Shown piece by piece: positions 28,215 through 38,641 of a stretch of 64,000 nt of DNA. The first letter of the stretch is position 1, and each line of letters starts with the position of its first letter. Location: contig NZ_DS999316.1 in the NCBI RefSeq assembly GCF_000156715.1, positions 766,002 to 830,001 on the forward strand, written 5' to 3'. The notes under the pieces were generated by a model. It was not told the origin of the DNA. It did not search any database and worked only from the letters and a program-made list of their open reading frames with translations. The position numbers and the translations under genes were made by a program. Source of the stretch: Francisella philomiragia subsp. philomiragia ATCC 25015. Its GTDB lineage: Bacteria; Pseudomonadota; Gammaproteobacteria; Francisellales; Francisellaceae.

Positions 28215-29423
28215 CTATTTTTTTACTTTTTTATAGATATATTTAGGATTAATGGTATCTGCTAAAAGCTTATTTTCAAAGTCAATCCTCACTAGAATAC
28301 CAAGAGTAAAACACATAATGAGCAAACTACTACCACCATAGCTTATAAGTGGTAAAGTAAGACCCTTTGTTGGCAACAATCCAGTATTAACGCCAATATT
28401 AACAAAAACCTGAAAGCCAATCCAAAAACTTATCCCATAAGATAGAAATGCTTGATAATATCTTTTTAGTTCAAAAGCTGCTTTTGCAATATTCATAGCT
28501 CTAAATACTATAAACAAATATACAACCAGTAATACCATCAGACCAACAACACCTATCTCTTCGGCAATTACAGAAGTGATAAAATCAGTATGAGCCTCAG
28601 GCAAAAAAAACTGTTTCTGAACTCCATTGCCTAAACCATCACCAAACCAACCTCCTCGACCAAAACCTATAAGAGCCTGAACAAGCTGATAACCAGAACC
28701 ATTAGCATTTTCCCATGGATGAAGGAATCCCGTAATTCTGTGCATACGATATGGTGAAATAATCACAAGCATAGTCGCCATAATGAGCATAGCACCAATA
28801 AGTAGACCGTACCAACGCACCTTATTACCAGATACAAATAACATCCCCATTACACATATTGAGATAACAACTGTTGAACCAAAATCAGGTTGCATAAGCA
28901 ATAAAACTGCAACACAACCTAATAGTGTAATAGGCGTAAGAATACCCTCTTTAAAATTAGCCATTTTGGGTAGATTTTCAGCAATATATCCAGAAAAAAA
29001 GATAATTGCTAAAAGTTTAGCTAACTCTGCAACTTGAATATTGATAATAATTAAAGGTATCCAACGTCTAGCTCCATTTACGCTTTTTCCGACACCTGGA
29101 ACTAATACTGCCACAAGCACTATAAGCATTACAAAGAAAAAAACATTATAATTTTTCTCATAATTTTTAGTCGGTACTAACAACGCCAATAAAAAAAGGA
29201 ATACTGCAATAACTGCAAAAAAACCCTGTCTAATAGAATAAAAATATGGGTTATTATAATCATCTAATGCAACAATCATCGACGCAGATGTAACCATAAC
29301 CCAGCCAAAAGTAAGTAGCCCTAGCATTACAAAAACTATAGAGATATCTATTTCCAACTTCGCTCTTACACGTTCTTTTTTTGTATTTTGACCACTTAAT
29401 AAAAGCTTTAATCTATATAGCAC
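28215..29423 (-). CDS. ftsW: Peptidoglycan glycosyltransferase FtsW
   Basis: FtsW is the SEDS polymerase of septal peptidoglycan, working with the FtsI transpeptidase. The 402-residue protein has about ten helices. The family blocks LPEAHTDFITSVIAEEIGVVG and GVNTGLLPTKGLTLPLISYGG, with the SEDS proline/glycine loop, are intact. The start is GTG. It follows murD by 16 bp as the third gene of mraY-murD-ftsW; murG, which normally comes next, is not in the window. Confidence 0.93.
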   Translation of the reverse strand: MLYRLKLLLSGQNTKKERVRAKLEIDISIVFVMLGLLTFGWVMVTSASMIVALDDYNNPYFYSIRQGFFAVIAVFLFLLALLVPTKNYEKNYNVFFFVMLIVLVAVLVPGVGKSVNGARRWIPLIIINIQVAELAKLLAIIFFSGYIAENLPKMANFKEGILTPITLLGCVAVLLLMQPDFGSTVVISICVMGMLFVSGNKVRWYGLLIGAMLIMATMLVIISPYRMHRITGFLHPWENANGSGYQLVQALIGFGRGGWFGDGLGNGVQKQFFLPEAHTDFITSVIAEEIGVVGLMVLLVVYLFIVFRAMNIAKAAFELKRYYQAFLSYGISFWIGFQVFVNIGVNTGLLPTKGLTLPLISYGGSSLLIMCFTLGILVRIDFENKLLADTINPKYIYKKVKK

Positions 29424-29439
29424 TCTACTTTCCCAATTT

Positions 29440-30684
29440 TTATTTTAACTCAGCAACAAGTTTCTCAAATACCTCACCTCGCTCAGCATAACCACTGAAC
29501 TCATCAAAGCTTGCACATGCTGGTGATAATAATACAATCTCACTATCTTGAGCCTTTTGACTAGCTAATCTAAATGCGTCTTTCATATCATTACAAATCT
29601 GATACTGGCACAGATCTTTGATGTAATTCTCTATATATTCTTTATCTTGACCATATAAATAAACGTACTTAACATACTTAGCCAATGATTTACTCATTAA
29701 ACTAAAATCACCACCTTTAGCAACTCCACCGAGTAATAATATAATATTCTTTGAACTAGTTATACTATTTAGTGCAGCTATAGTAGCCCCAACATTCGTA
29801 CCTTTTGAGTCATTGATATAAGTAACACCAGCTATGTTTTTTACAATTTCACAACGATGCTTCAAGCCTTTAAATTTTTTAATTGCAGCTACAGCTTTAG
29901 AAATATCAATACCGAATCTATCAAAGATATTCAAAACAACAATAATGTTTTCTAGATTGTGTTCGCCAAAAAGATTTGTTTCAGTAATATCTAATAATTT
30001 AGTTGTATCTTTATAGATTGAACCTCTTACTATCTGATATTCCCCAGCATATTTAATGCCTGTATTATGTACATCATAAACGAAAAAATCTTTACTAAAT
30101 TTTGCTAAATTTAGCTTCGACTGCTTATATTCTTCATAATTTTTATATCTATCTAAATGATCAGGAGATACATTAACTACACATCCTAAATCAAACTCAA
30201 CACTGTTAAATAAATCTATTTGAAAGCTTGATACTTCAACAACACAATAATCAAATTTCTCGCCAATTTTATTTAACGGTGGTGTACCAATATTACCTAC
30301 AAGAATACTCTTATAACCCAGATTTCTTAAAACAAAATCAAGCATCGTTACTATAGTACTTTTTCCATTTGATCCTGTAACGGCTATCATTTTTGCCTTA
30401 GTGTTTCTAATTGATTGATAAAACAAATCAATATCACTAACTATTTTTTGTTTAAATTTAGATAAAACTCGATACGGCGACTTATTAAGAGGAATGCCTG
30501 GGCTTACAGTTATTAGATCATATTGCTCTAAATCACAATTTATAAAATCATCATCACTCTGCGAAATATCTACTGAAAGATCAATAAAATTAGCTAAAAA
30601 ATCACAAACAGACTTGCCTGTAGAGCCATAACCAACCATAAGTAGCTTAGAAATTTTTTTATTATCAAAATAAAAACTAAACAT
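29440..30684 (-). CDS. murD: UDP-N-acetylmuramoylalanine--D-glutamate ligase
   Basis: MurD adds D-glutamate to UDP-MurNAc-L-Ala in the cytoplasm. The 414-residue protein is at the short end of the family. The ATP loop is AVTGSNGKSTIVTML (about residues 104-118), VVEVSSFQID follows, and VNVSPDHLDRYKN and INDSKGTNVGAT are the central-domain and catalytic blocks. The C-domain has LLLGGVAKGGDF and LLSPACASFDEF. Its start overlaps the mraY stop in TAATG, so translation is coupled. Confidence 0.95.
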   Translation of the reverse strand: MFSFYFDNKKISKLLMVGYGSTGKSVCDFLANFIDLSVDISQSDDDFINCDLEQYDLITVSPGIPLNKSPYRVLSKFKQKIVSDIDLFYQSIRNTKAKMIAVTGSNGKSTIVTMLDFVLRNLGYKSILVGNIGTPPLNKIGEKFDYCVVEVSSFQIDLFNSVEFDLGCVVNVSPDHLDRYKNYEEYKQSKLNLAKFSKDFFVYDVHNTGIKYAGEYQIVRGSIYKDTTKLLDITETNLFGEHNLENIIVVLNIFDRFGIDISKAVAAIKKFKGLKHRCEIVKNIAGVTYINDSKGTNVGATIAALNSITSSKNIILLLGGVAKGGDFSLMSKSLAKYVKYVYLYGQDKEYIENYIKDLCQYQICNDMKDAFRLASQKAQDSEIVLLSPACASFDEFSGYAERGEVFEKLVAELK

Positions 30685-31781
30685 TATCTAACCTTAATAG
30701 CTACTAAACCGATTAAGAAAAGTATTAAAGAGACTATCCAAAAACGTATCACAACTTTTGTCTCAGGCCACCCCATTAATTCAAAATGATGGTGAATAGG
30801 AGCCATTTTAAAAATTCTCTTGCCATTTCTAAGCTTGTATGATCCTACTTGTAGCATCACAGATAAAGCTTCTACAACAAATAATAAACCCATAATAAAA
30901 AAGATTAGCTCTTGGCGGATCATTACTGCAATCACACCTAGCACAGCACCTAACGTCAATGAGCCTACATCTCCCATGAAAACTTCTGCAGGATGAGAGT
31001 TAAACCATAAAAATGCCAAACCTGATCCACATAAAGCTGCACAAAAAACTGCCACCTCAGCAAGACCTTGATTATTTATATATGGAAATAATAGATAATT
31101 AGCTAACATACTATTTGTTTCAATATAAGCATAAATACCTAATCCCGCAGCAACAAGGACAACAGGAACTATCGCTAAACCATCCAACCCATCAGTTAAA
31201 TTAACAGCATTACTACTTCCATTAATAATGAAAAATGTCAAAACTACAAACAGGAAAATTCCCATAGGAATATGTAAATTTTTAGTAAATGGTATCGAAA
31301 GGTTCATCTGACCATTTTTAGACAAAAGGTAGAACAGAACTATAGCTAATATAATTGAAAAAATAGACTGTAAAGCAAATTTGTGCTTAGCTCTTAAACC
31401 CTTAGGATGCTTAAGAACTAGCTTCAAATAGTCATCAAAAAAGCCAATTGCTCCAAAGAAGATAACTACCAAAATTAAAATCCATAGATATATACTAGAT
31501 AAATTTCCCCAAAGCAAAGCAGAAATAATAACTGAAGAAAGGATCAATACCCCTCCCATAGTTGGAGTATTTCTCTTAGAAAAATGGCTTTGTGGTCCAT
31601 CATCTCTTACAACTTGACCAATCTGCATTTTCTGCAACCATCTAATCATTGGTCTACCAAGAAAAAGAGTTATTAACAATGAGGTTATAGAAATCATTAT
31701 AATTCTTACAGATACATAACTACTAAAAACCTCTAGACCTTTATAGTAATGACTTAACCAATTAAAAAGATAAATTAACAT
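30684..31781 (-). CDS. mraY: Phospho-N-acetylmuramoyl-pentapeptide-transferase
   Basis: MraY makes lipid I from UDP-MurNAc-pentapeptide and undecaprenyl phosphate at the inner membrane. The 365-residue protein has ten helices. The catalytic aspartates lie in FFDDYLKL and [10 protein letters not shown], with NPD-like GDVGSL and [14 protein letters not shown] loops, all intact. It starts the mraY-murD-ftsW block. In the standard division-and-wall cluster murF precedes mraY; here murF is 23 kb away. The 74-bp upstream gap has a minus-strand TATAAT but no good -35. Confidence 0.96.
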   Translation of the reverse strand: MLIYLFNWLSHYYKGLEVFSSYVSVRIIMISITSLLITLFLGRPMIRWLQKMQIGQVVRDDGPQSHFSKRNTPTMGGVLILSSVIISALLWGNLSSIYLWILILVVIFFGAIGFFDDYLKLVLKHPKGLRAKHKFALQSIFSIILAIVLFYLLSKNGQMNLSIPFTKNLHIPMGIFLFVVLTFFIINGSSNAVNLTDGLDGLAIVPVVLVAAGLGIYAYIETNSMLANYLLFPYINNQGLAEVAVFCAALCGSGLAFLWFNSHPAEVFMGDVGSLTLGAVLGVIAVMIRQELIFFIMGLLFVVEALSVMLQVGSYKLRNGKRIFKMAPIHHHFELMGWPETKVVIRFWIVSLILFLIGLVAIKVR

Positions 31782-31855
31782 ATAATAAAAAATTTCAGTG
31801 TATTGGCGCTATTATAATGGATATATTATATTTTTTATAGAGAGAAAATTAGTAT

Positions 31856-33442
31856 CTATATACTTGGTTCAAATTTCTTATATTTAACAGCGAAATCATC
31901 TTCTTCAAATTGTTCGTAATTTTTAATAAAACTTTTAATTAAAGACTTATACTGTTTTTTATATGCAGATTCATCTTCCCATAAATTTTTCAGATGTATA
32001 ACCTCATCATTATCATAAATAGAAGTCAAAGCTTTAAAGTTAAAATATTTTTGACGTTCAAATTTGAAATTGACATTTTCTGGCTCTGTCAACAGGTAGT
32101 TGACAATCATCTTTGTTTCTTCAACAGGCACTCGTCTACCAGTTTTATAATCACCATCAATCCAACCAACATTAACCATATATATTTTAGCATCACTATG
32201 CTTCAAACGTTGACGCAGAATACTAGCATAACGAGTTGGTTTAAGTAATAAAAATGGTTGAGCATAACAGCATGAAAACTCTGGTTTAGGCTCAGTAACG
32301 CCTGCTTCAATTCCTGTAGATGTACATGTATAACCTGATAAGAAATAATAAATTGCTTGACCTTTACTCAGTTTAGCTACTCGAGGTAAAACCCCTTTAG
32401 CATCTTTTACAAGAAAGATTATTTTACTTGGATCATTTGTATTTACAATATTATCAAAATTTTCTCTCGGGAAAGTTACATACGTATTACTTTGTGATTT
32501 TGATTTTTCTCCAAAAATAATATTTTTATTTTCATCAAAGTTAGGATTCTCAATTAACAGATTGCCTTGAAGTGCTTTTTTTATACGTCTATCATTTTTC
32601 TTAAAACTTGCTGATTTGATAGTTAAGCCAGACTCTAAGCTATACACACCTCGTGTCTCTGTCCAAGCCACAGCTTCATTAGCAACTAAGCTTTTGTTAT
32701 TATCTAATGCCAAAGTCGTTTTACCACTGCCTGATAATCCAAAAAACATAGAACTATTAGCTTCATCATCAACACTAACAGCACAATAAAAAACACCTAT
32801 GTTATTCAATGATAGGTAATAACTCATAACAGATAACAATACTTTATTAATCTCAGCCAAATATAATGTCCCTACTAATAGGCTTTCACGCTGCTTTAGA
32901 TTTGTAGCTATTATTTTTGATGAGTTTAGACCTATTTCAACATAGTCATCAATCTCAGTTTCTGGAGAGTGCATAATCACCCACTGCGGTTCAAACTCTT
33001 CTGACTGTTTTTGATTAGGCGCAATTGATATCAACTTAAAAAAATATGCTGCCGATGCCTGGGTTGTTATCAAGCGAACTGCAATTGAATTCTTTTCATC
33101 ATGATTATAAAAACCATCGATTACGAAAATATCTTTCGTTGATGCATCCTGATGAAATTTTTGCTTAATTACTTTCCAATGCTTTCTTTTTAATCTTTTA
33201 TTATCTGACCCATCTTCATGCCACCAAATATTTTTCTTAGCATATTTAGTCTCGACGATATATTTATCATCAGGAAGTCTTCCTTTGATATCACCACTAT
33301 CAACAACTAAGGTTTTTCCTTCGCAACCAACAAAACCAGTATTGCTCTTGGCATGTTGAGCCAGCTCTTCTAGAGATAAATTTCGATGCACTTCTTTGAT
33401 TGTATATAAATATTTGTTATCGTCTATGGTTGAAGGATCCAT
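31856..33442 (-). CDS. pckA: Phosphoenolpyruvate carboxykinase (ATP)
   Basis: PckA converts oxaloacetate and ATP to phosphoenolpyruvate, the entry step of gluconeogenesis. FFGLSGSGKTTLALD is the kinase P-loop, and GYTCTSTGIEAGVTEP followed by AQPFLLLKPTRYA matches the ATP-type enzyme. I start at MDPSTIDDN (528 residues) rather than nine codons upstream. TAGGA lies about 9 nt before that ATG, and the promoter at 33487-33515 would leave the upstream ATG only about 11 nt of leader. It is divergent from glnS. Gluconeogenesis is important for Francisella inside host cells. Confidence 0.93.
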   Translation of the reverse strand: MDPSTIDDNKYLYTIKEVHRNLSLEELAQHAKSNTGFVGCEGKTLVVDSGDIKGRLPDDKYIVETKYAKKNIWWHEDGSDNKRLKRKHWKVIKQKFHQDASTKDIFVIDGFYNHDEKNSIAVRLITTQASAAYFFKLISIAPNQKQSEEFEPQWVIMHSPETEIDDYVEIGLNSSKIIATNLKQRESLLVGTLYLAEINKVLLSVMSYYLSLNNIGVFYCAVSVDDEANSSMFFGLSGSGKTTLALDNNKSLVANEAVAWTETRGVYSLESGLTIKSASFKKNDRRIKKALQGNLLIENPNFDENKNIIFGEKSKSQSNTYVTFPRENFDNIVNTNDPSKIIFLVKDAKGVLPRVAKLSKGQAIYYFLSGYTCTSTGIEAGVTEPKPEFSCCYAQPFLLLKPTRYASILRQRLKHSDAKIYMVNVGWIDGDYKTGRRVPVEETKMIVNYLLTEPENVNFKFERQKYFNFKALTSIYDNDEVIHLKNLWEDESAYKKQYKSLIKSFIKNYEQFEEDDFAVKYKKFEPSI

Positions 33443-33486
33443 AATGAAAGTTCCTATGTTGCGAAGCATTTAGATTTTAACTGCAA

Positions 33487-33515
33487 ATTATATCCAGTAT
33501 ATACTTTTTTTTCAA
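33487..33515 (-). promoter_or_regulatory. Near-consensus sigma-70 promoter for pckA
   Basis: On the minus strand: TTGAAA (33510-33515), exactly 17 bp, then TATAAT (33487-33492). Transcription would begin near 33480, giving a leader of about 38 nt to the chosen start. Confidence 0.65.
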
Positions 33516-33527
33516 AAAAATATGTTA

Positions 33528-33555
33528 TTGTTTTTGTAATAAAGTAAACTATTAT
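33528..33555 (+). promoter_or_regulatory. Putative glnS promoter
   Basis: TTGTTT (33528-33533), 16 bp, TATTAT (33550-33555), 34 bp before the glnS start. It is back to back with the pckA promoter. Confidence 0.45.
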
Positions 33556-33589
33556 CTAAATATATTAAGTAAATGATTTCTTCAACAAA

Positions 33590-35251
33590 ATGAGTAGTGA
33601 AACTAAAGCAAATAAAACTAATTTTATTAAAAATATAATCAAAAAAGATATTGGAACAAAAAAAGTCTCTAGTGTTCTAACACGTTTCCCTCCAGAACCA
33701 AATGGTTATCTACATATTGGACATGCTAAATCAATATGTCTAAATTTTGGTATAGCTGAAGAGTTTGGTGGTAAATGCAACTTACGTTTTGATGATACAA
33801 ACCCTGACAAGGAAGATATCGAATACATCAATGCAATAAGAGAAGATGTCGAATGGTTAGGTTTTAGATGGGAAAATGAGCCTCACTTTGCTTCAGAATA
33901 CTTTGATAAGATGTATGAATTAGCAATACTGCTCATAAAAAAAGGTAAGGCATATGTTTGTGATTTATCAGCAGAAGAAGTGCGTGAATATCGCGGCACA
34001 CTAAAAGAACCCGGTAGAGATAGCCCATATAGAGAACGTAGTATAGACGAAAATCTTAAGCTTTTTGAAGCAATGAAAAATGGTGAGTTTGCTGAAGGAA
34101 GTAAAACATTACGTGCTAAGATAGATATGGCTTCTGGCAATATTAACCTCAGAGATCCGGCTTTATATAGAATAAAGTTTTCACACCATCCAAAAACTGG
34201 AAATAAATGGTGCATATATCCAATGTATGCCTTTGCACACCCATTAGAGGATGCTATAGAAACTATTACTCACTCACTATGTACATTAGAGTTTCAAGAT
34301 CAAAGACCTTTCTATGACTGGGTTATCGAAGAAACTGAATTTCAACAAAAACCTCAACAAATTGAATTTTCAAGGCTAAATTTGAATTATACTATAACTA
34401 GTAAGAGGAAATTGAAATACCTAGTCGATAATAACCTCGTAAGTGGCTGGGATGATCCACGTATGCCAACAATCAAAGGTTTCAGACGTAGAGGCTACAC
34501 TCCTGAGTCTATTCGCAACTTCTGTGACATGATAGGAATATCCAAACAAGATTCAATCATTGATATCTCTGTTTTAGAAGAGACTATTAGAAATGATCTA
34601 AACAAAAATGCCCTAAGAAAAAATGCTGTTTTAGATCCTATCAAAGTTACTATAGATAATATGCCCGTACATGAATTAAATGTACCAAACCATCCCCAAG
34701 ACTCTGAGTTTGGTCGCCGAGATATAACAATATCTTCTGATATTTACATTGAAAGAGATGACTTCGTCTTTGACTTAGAAAAAGATATGAAAAAACTCAG
34801 TCCTAGTGGGAGAGTAAGGCTTTTAAATGCTTATGTAATTGAGTGTAAAGAAGTTATTACTAATAATGATGGTGAAATTATAGAACTAATATGTTCTTAT
34901 TTACCTGAAACATTAGGCGGTAAGAAACCTAATGATGGTATAAAACCTAATGGTATCATACACTGGGTTGATGCTAATAACTGTATTGACGCTGAAGTAA
35001 GAGTATATGACAGACTATTTAATCACGAGAACCCTGCAAGCTTTGATGATGTTGAAGATGTACTAAACCCAGACTCTTTACAGATTATTAAAAATGCTAA
35101 AGTAGAGAAATCTCTAGAAAATATAACCCCTGAACAACACTTTCAATTTAATAGAATTGGTTACTTTATATCTGATTTAAAAGACTGCACTAATGAAAAT
35201 TTAGTATTTAACAGAACTGTCACTCTTAGAAATACTTGGGAAGCTAAATAG
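33590..35251 (+). CDS. glnS: Glutaminyl-tRNA synthetase
   Basis: GlnRS charges tRNA-Gln directly. The 553-residue length matches E. coli. RFPPEPNGYLHIGHAKSICL holds the class I HIGH motif, FDDTNPDKEDIEYI is the next block, and the ITSKRKLKYLV segment supplies the second ATP signature (MSKR-like). LRFDDTNP and GWDDPRMPTIKGFRRRG identify the GlnRS branch rather than GluRS. The C-terminal two-barrel anticodon domain is complete. It is convergent with the second POT gene. Confidence 0.96.
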   Translation: MSSETKANKTNFIKNIIKKDIGTKKVSSVLTRFPPEPNGYLHIGHAKSICLNFGIAEEFGGKCNLRFDDTNPDKEDIEYINAIREDVEWLGFRWENEPHFASEYFDKMYELAILLIKKGKAYVCDLSAEEVREYRGTLKEPGRDSPYRERSIDENLKLFEAMKNGEFAEGSKTLRAKIDMASGNINLRDPALYRIKFSHHPKTGNKWCIYPMYAFAHPLEDAIETITHSLCTLEFQDQRPFYDWVIEETEFQQKPQQIEFSRLNLNYTITSKRKLKYLVDNNLVSGWDDPRMPTIKGFRRRGYTPESIRNFCDMIGISKQDSIIDISVLEETIRNDLNKNALRKNAVLDPIKVTIDNMPVHELNVPNHPQDSEFGRRDITISSDIYIERDDFVFDLEKDMKKLSPSGRVRLLNAYVIECKEVITNNDGEIIELICSYLPETLGGKKPNDGIKPNGIIHWVDANNCIDAEVRVYDRLFNHENPASFDDVEDVLNPDSLQIIKNAKVEKSLENITPEQHFQFNRIGYFISDLKDCTNENLVFNRTVTLRNTWEAK

Positions 35252-35270
35252 CTGGTATTCTTTGTATATT

Positions 35271-36695
35271 CTATACATTTTTATTCACAAACCTTCTCAG
35301 CAGTAAAATTATTATACTTGTTAATATCGCTATAACAATAAATGTATCTAAACCATCGCTCATATTAGCTTTAGATAAACCTAAATCACTATCTGAAATA
35401 TAGAAGAAACTAGCAAGAAAACCTCCTAATTTACCTCCTACACCCAATGTAAGCAACCATATGCCCATATACAAAGCAACAAAACCTTTAGGCGCTATTT
35501 TTGTAATCATTGATAAGCCAATAGCCGATAAAGATAGCTCAGAAACACCCAATATTATATAAGCAAAAATGATACCATATGCTGAGACTTTAGTATGCTC
35601 AGGAGATATAAGTATTGAAACTAGTATTACTAAAAATGTGATCGTTAATAAAACAAAAGCAATATTAAATTTATCAATATCTTCCACTTTCATTCGCTTC
35701 TTATCTAAATAAATCCAAAATTTGCCTAGAATTCCTGCAAAAAATAATACACTTAATGATTCTACACTTAAAAACTGACTCGGATTTAATAGTGAATTAT
35801 CCACTGAATACTGAGTAAACAGCAATACGCTTATAAATATTTGGAAGTACAGACCCCAATATATTATAGACAACAAGAAAAATATTCCTGCAACAAACAC
35901 TTTTTTGAAACTAGATTTCTTCATTGATATACCAAGTATCACTTTAGATGCTATCACAGCAACAAATATAGATAAATTAGCAATTATTGGTTGTTCAAAG
36001 ATATAAAATAAAACTATTATATATACTATTAATAATAAAGTTACTTTCAGAGTTACTGATAAAGTAAGTTTAAACTCTATAATATGTTTATTTAAAAACT
36101 TAAAGCCTACTAGTAAAAGACAAAGCATGAATGCACTAACTGCCATACTACTATAAAATGGTGCTCCATAGCCATAATTATCTTTTAGCCAACTAGCTAT
36201 GAATAGTGCTCCGAAGCTTCCCAAATTAATACCCATATAGAAAATATTAAAGCCAAAATCTCTTTTTGAATCATTCAAACTAGACTTGTCATAAAATCTC
36301 CCAATAAAGGCAGACATATTTGACTTTATAAGACCTGTACTTACAGAAATAAAACTCAAACCCAAATATAACATGCTTTGACTAGTTGAATATGCCAATA
36401 TAAAGAATCCGCTAAGCATGAAAAGTGAACCTAGTAGACCAGCTCGGTAATATCCCAAATATCTCTCAGCAATAAAGCCTCCTAAAATAGCTGAAATATA
36501 TACCATCGAAAGAGTTGTACCAACCAAAGATGCTGATAAGTCTTGTGAAATTTGAAATTTATCTATCAGATAAAATATTAATAGTGATTGAATTATATAA
36601 TATCCATAACGTTCAGCAAACTCTGCTAATGATGTAATTGCTAAAACTTTTTTTTCTTCTCTGAGATCTCTAGAGTTGATATCTTGGCTACTCAT
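35271..36695 (-). CDS. POT-family proton-dependent peptide transporter (copy 2)
   Basis: This is an inner-membrane peptide transporter of 474 residues with about 12-14 helices. AEFAERYGYYIIQSLLIFYL near residue 25 is the canonical ExxERxxYY proton-coupling motif, which is more complete than in the copy at 16066-17517. GGFIAERYLGYYRAGLLG and FYMGINLGSFGALF are the following POT blocks. I start at the ATG three codons inside a possible TTG. It lies 71 bp downstream of uup on the same strand and is convergent with glnS. Confidence 0.9.
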   Translation of the reverse strand: MSSQDINSRDLREEKKVLAITSLAEFAERYGYYIIQSLLIFYLIDKFQISQDLSASLVGTTLSMVYISAILGGFIAERYLGYYRAGLLGSLFMLSGFFILAYSTSQSMLYLGLSFISVSTGLIKSNMSAFIGRFYDKSSLNDSKRDFGFNIFYMGINLGSFGALFIASWLKDNYGYGAPFYSSMAVSAFMLCLLLVGFKFLNKHIIEFKLTLSVTLKVTLLLIVYIIVLFYIFEQPIIANLSIFVAVIASKVILGISMKKSSFKKVFVAGIFFLLSIIYWGLYFQIFISVLLFTQYSVDNSLLNPSQFLSVESLSVLFFAGILGKFWIYLDKKRMKVEDIDKFNIAFVLLTITFLVILVSILISPEHTKVSAYGIIFAYIILGVSELSLSAIGLSMITKIAPKGFVALYMGIWLLTLGVGGKLGGFLASFFYISDSDLGLSKANMSDGLDTFIVIAILTSIIILLLRRFVNKNV

Positions 36696-36766
36696 ATTTA
36701 ACAATATAAATAATCTTTAAACTTACATAGCCGTTATAATAACATAAATATATAATTAAATTTTGA

Positions 36767-38608
36767 TTATTCTAATTCTAAAAGCTCTTCCCAAAGTACA
36801 TATTTTTTCTCGAGATCTTCATTTAAAGAGTTGAGTTTTTGTTGAATTTCATTTTGCTGTGATTGTGATTTTTGGTAAAAATCCAATTCGCCCATTTGCT
36901 GTTGAATCAAAGTAATATTTGCTTCTAGTTTTTCTATTTGACTTGGTAAATTACGTAGCTGTTTTTTCTGCTCATAAGTTAATTTGTTTTTTGTCTGTGG
37001 AGCTTTATTTGTTTCTTTGGCTGGTTGCACAGGCTGTTTTCGTTGTGCTATCCAACTATCATAGCCACCAATATACTCTTGTAAGTTGCCATTCTCAAAA
37101 ACTATAGTACTTGTCGCAATATTATTTATAAACTCTCTATCATGACTGACAATAATTACAGTACCTTGATAATTTATCAGCATTTCTTCAAGAATTTCTA
37201 GAGTTTCGATGTCCAAATCATTAGTAGGTTCATCAAGTATAATCACATTACTTGGTTTAGATAAAATTTTGGCTAACAATAATCTATTTTTTTCTCCCCC
37301 AGACAAATGAGTAATAGGAGAATGCAACCTCTCTGGAGTAAACAAAAATTTTTGTAAATAGGTAATTACGTGGGTTTCCTTACCATCTATATTGATAAAA
37401 TCTGAACCCTCTTTGACATTATCTATAATGCTAAGTGACTCATCTAATTGATCTCTTAATTGATCAAAATAAGCGATTTTAATATTATCTGCTAACGTTA
37501 CATTACCTTGTGTAGGTTTATCCAACCCAAGTAGTGAGTTTAGTAGCGTTGTTTTACCACACCCATTTTGACCAATAATTGCAATCTTATCACCCTTTTG
37601 AATTTCAGTAGAGAAATCTTTAAATAGAAATTTACCATCATACTCAAAGCCAATATTATTAGCTTGAATAACTTTTCTAGATGATTTGCCTGCTTCAGCA
37701 ACCTTGATATCAGCTTTGCCAACATTTTCTCTACGTTGCTGTCTGTCACGACGCATTTGCTCTAGTGCTCTAACACGCCCTTCATTTCTAGTGCGTCTAG
37801 CTTTGATACCTTGACGAATCCAAGCTTCTTCTTGAGCTAACTTTTTATCAAACTCACTATTTGCTTTGTCTTGAGCATCTAGGATTTGCTCTTTCTTTTC
37901 AAGAAACTTTGTATAGTTACCATCAAATGAATATAAATGTCCCCTATCAAGTTCTATAATACTTTTAGCAACATTGTTTAGAAACTTCCTATCATGAGTG
38001 ATAAAAAGTATAGCTCCAGCAAAGCCCGACAAAAATTCTTCAAGCCAACTAATAGAGTCAATATCCAAATGGTTTGTTGGTTCATCTAAAAGAAGTAAAT
38101 CAGGTTTTTTTATCAAAGCTCTTGCTAGAATAACTCTTCTTTTCATCCCTCCAGATAGATCTTTAAAATAAGCTTGAGAGTCCAGATTAAGTTTAGAAGC
38201 CAAAACTTCAACATCGTTTAAATATGACCAACCATGATTTTCATCAATGTAGCTATGTAATTTTTCAAGCTCATTAGATTCAGGATCTGACATTAAAGTC
38301 TGCTGATATGCTATCAGATGCTCACCAAGCTCTCCTAAACCTTGTAATATAACTTCTGCGATACTTCCTTTGATATCACTAGGAACTTCTTGGATCATAC
38401 TAGCGACAATAGCATTATTATGTACTATTACCTCACCGCCATCTGGAATAACATTACCTTCAATAATTTTCAATAATGATGATTTACCCGTACCATTACG
38501 TCCAATTAGACAAATTCTTTGTCCTTTTGTAACTTCTAAATTAACCTTATCAAGAACTATTTGAGTACCGAAGTTTAAACTTACATTTTTAAGAGAGATT
38601 AGCTGCAT
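36767..38608 (-). CDS. uup: ABC-F family ATPase Uup
   Basis: Uup is a soluble duplicated ABC ATPase without membrane domains. The family works on ribosomes, and Uup also affects transposon excision and stalled forks. The 613-residue protein has two nucleotide-binding domains. Walker A sequences are GRNGTGKSS and GQNGCGKTT; signatures are LSGGMKRR and LSGGEKNR; Walker B ends in LLLDEPTNHLD and IILDEPTNDLD. The charged ABC-F linker lies between. A C-terminal Gln/Lys-rich coiled coil (about residues 540-613) is the Uup-specific DNA-binding tail and separates it from EttA. Confidence 0.93.
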   Translation of the reverse strand: MQLISLKNVSLNFGTQIVLDKVNLEVTKGQRICLIGRNGTGKSSLLKIIEGNVIPDGGEVIVHNNAIVASMIQEVPSDIKGSIAEVILQGLGELGEHLIAYQQTLMSDPESNELEKLHSYIDENHGWSYLNDVEVLASKLNLDSQAYFKDLSGGMKRRVILARALIKKPDLLLLDEPTNHLDIDSISWLEEFLSGFAGAILFITHDRKFLNNVAKSIIELDRGHLYSFDGNYTKFLEKKEQILDAQDKANSEFDKKLAQEEAWIRQGIKARRTRNEGRVRALEQMRRDRQQRRENVGKADIKVAEAGKSSRKVIQANNIGFEYDGKFLFKDFSTEIQKGDKIAIIGQNGCGKTTLLNSLLGLDKPTQGNVTLADNIKIAYFDQLRDQLDESLSIIDNVKEGSDFINIDGKETHVITYLQKFLFTPERLHSPITHLSGGEKNRLLLAKILSKPSNVIILDEPTNDLDIETLEILEEMLINYQGTVIIVSHDREFINNIATSTIVFENGNLQEYIGGYDSWIAQRKQPVQPAKETNKAPQTKNKLTYEQKKQLRNLPSQIEKLEANITLIQQQMGELDFYQKSQSQQNEIQQKLNSLNEDLEKKYVLWEELLELE

Positions 38609-38641
38609 TTAAGAAAAATAATCAAATTTAATTAATGCTGA

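Noticed and set aside
33443-33469. pckA start nine codons further upstream
   Set aside because: It has no ribosome site and would leave a leader of only about 11 nt from the near-consensus promoter.
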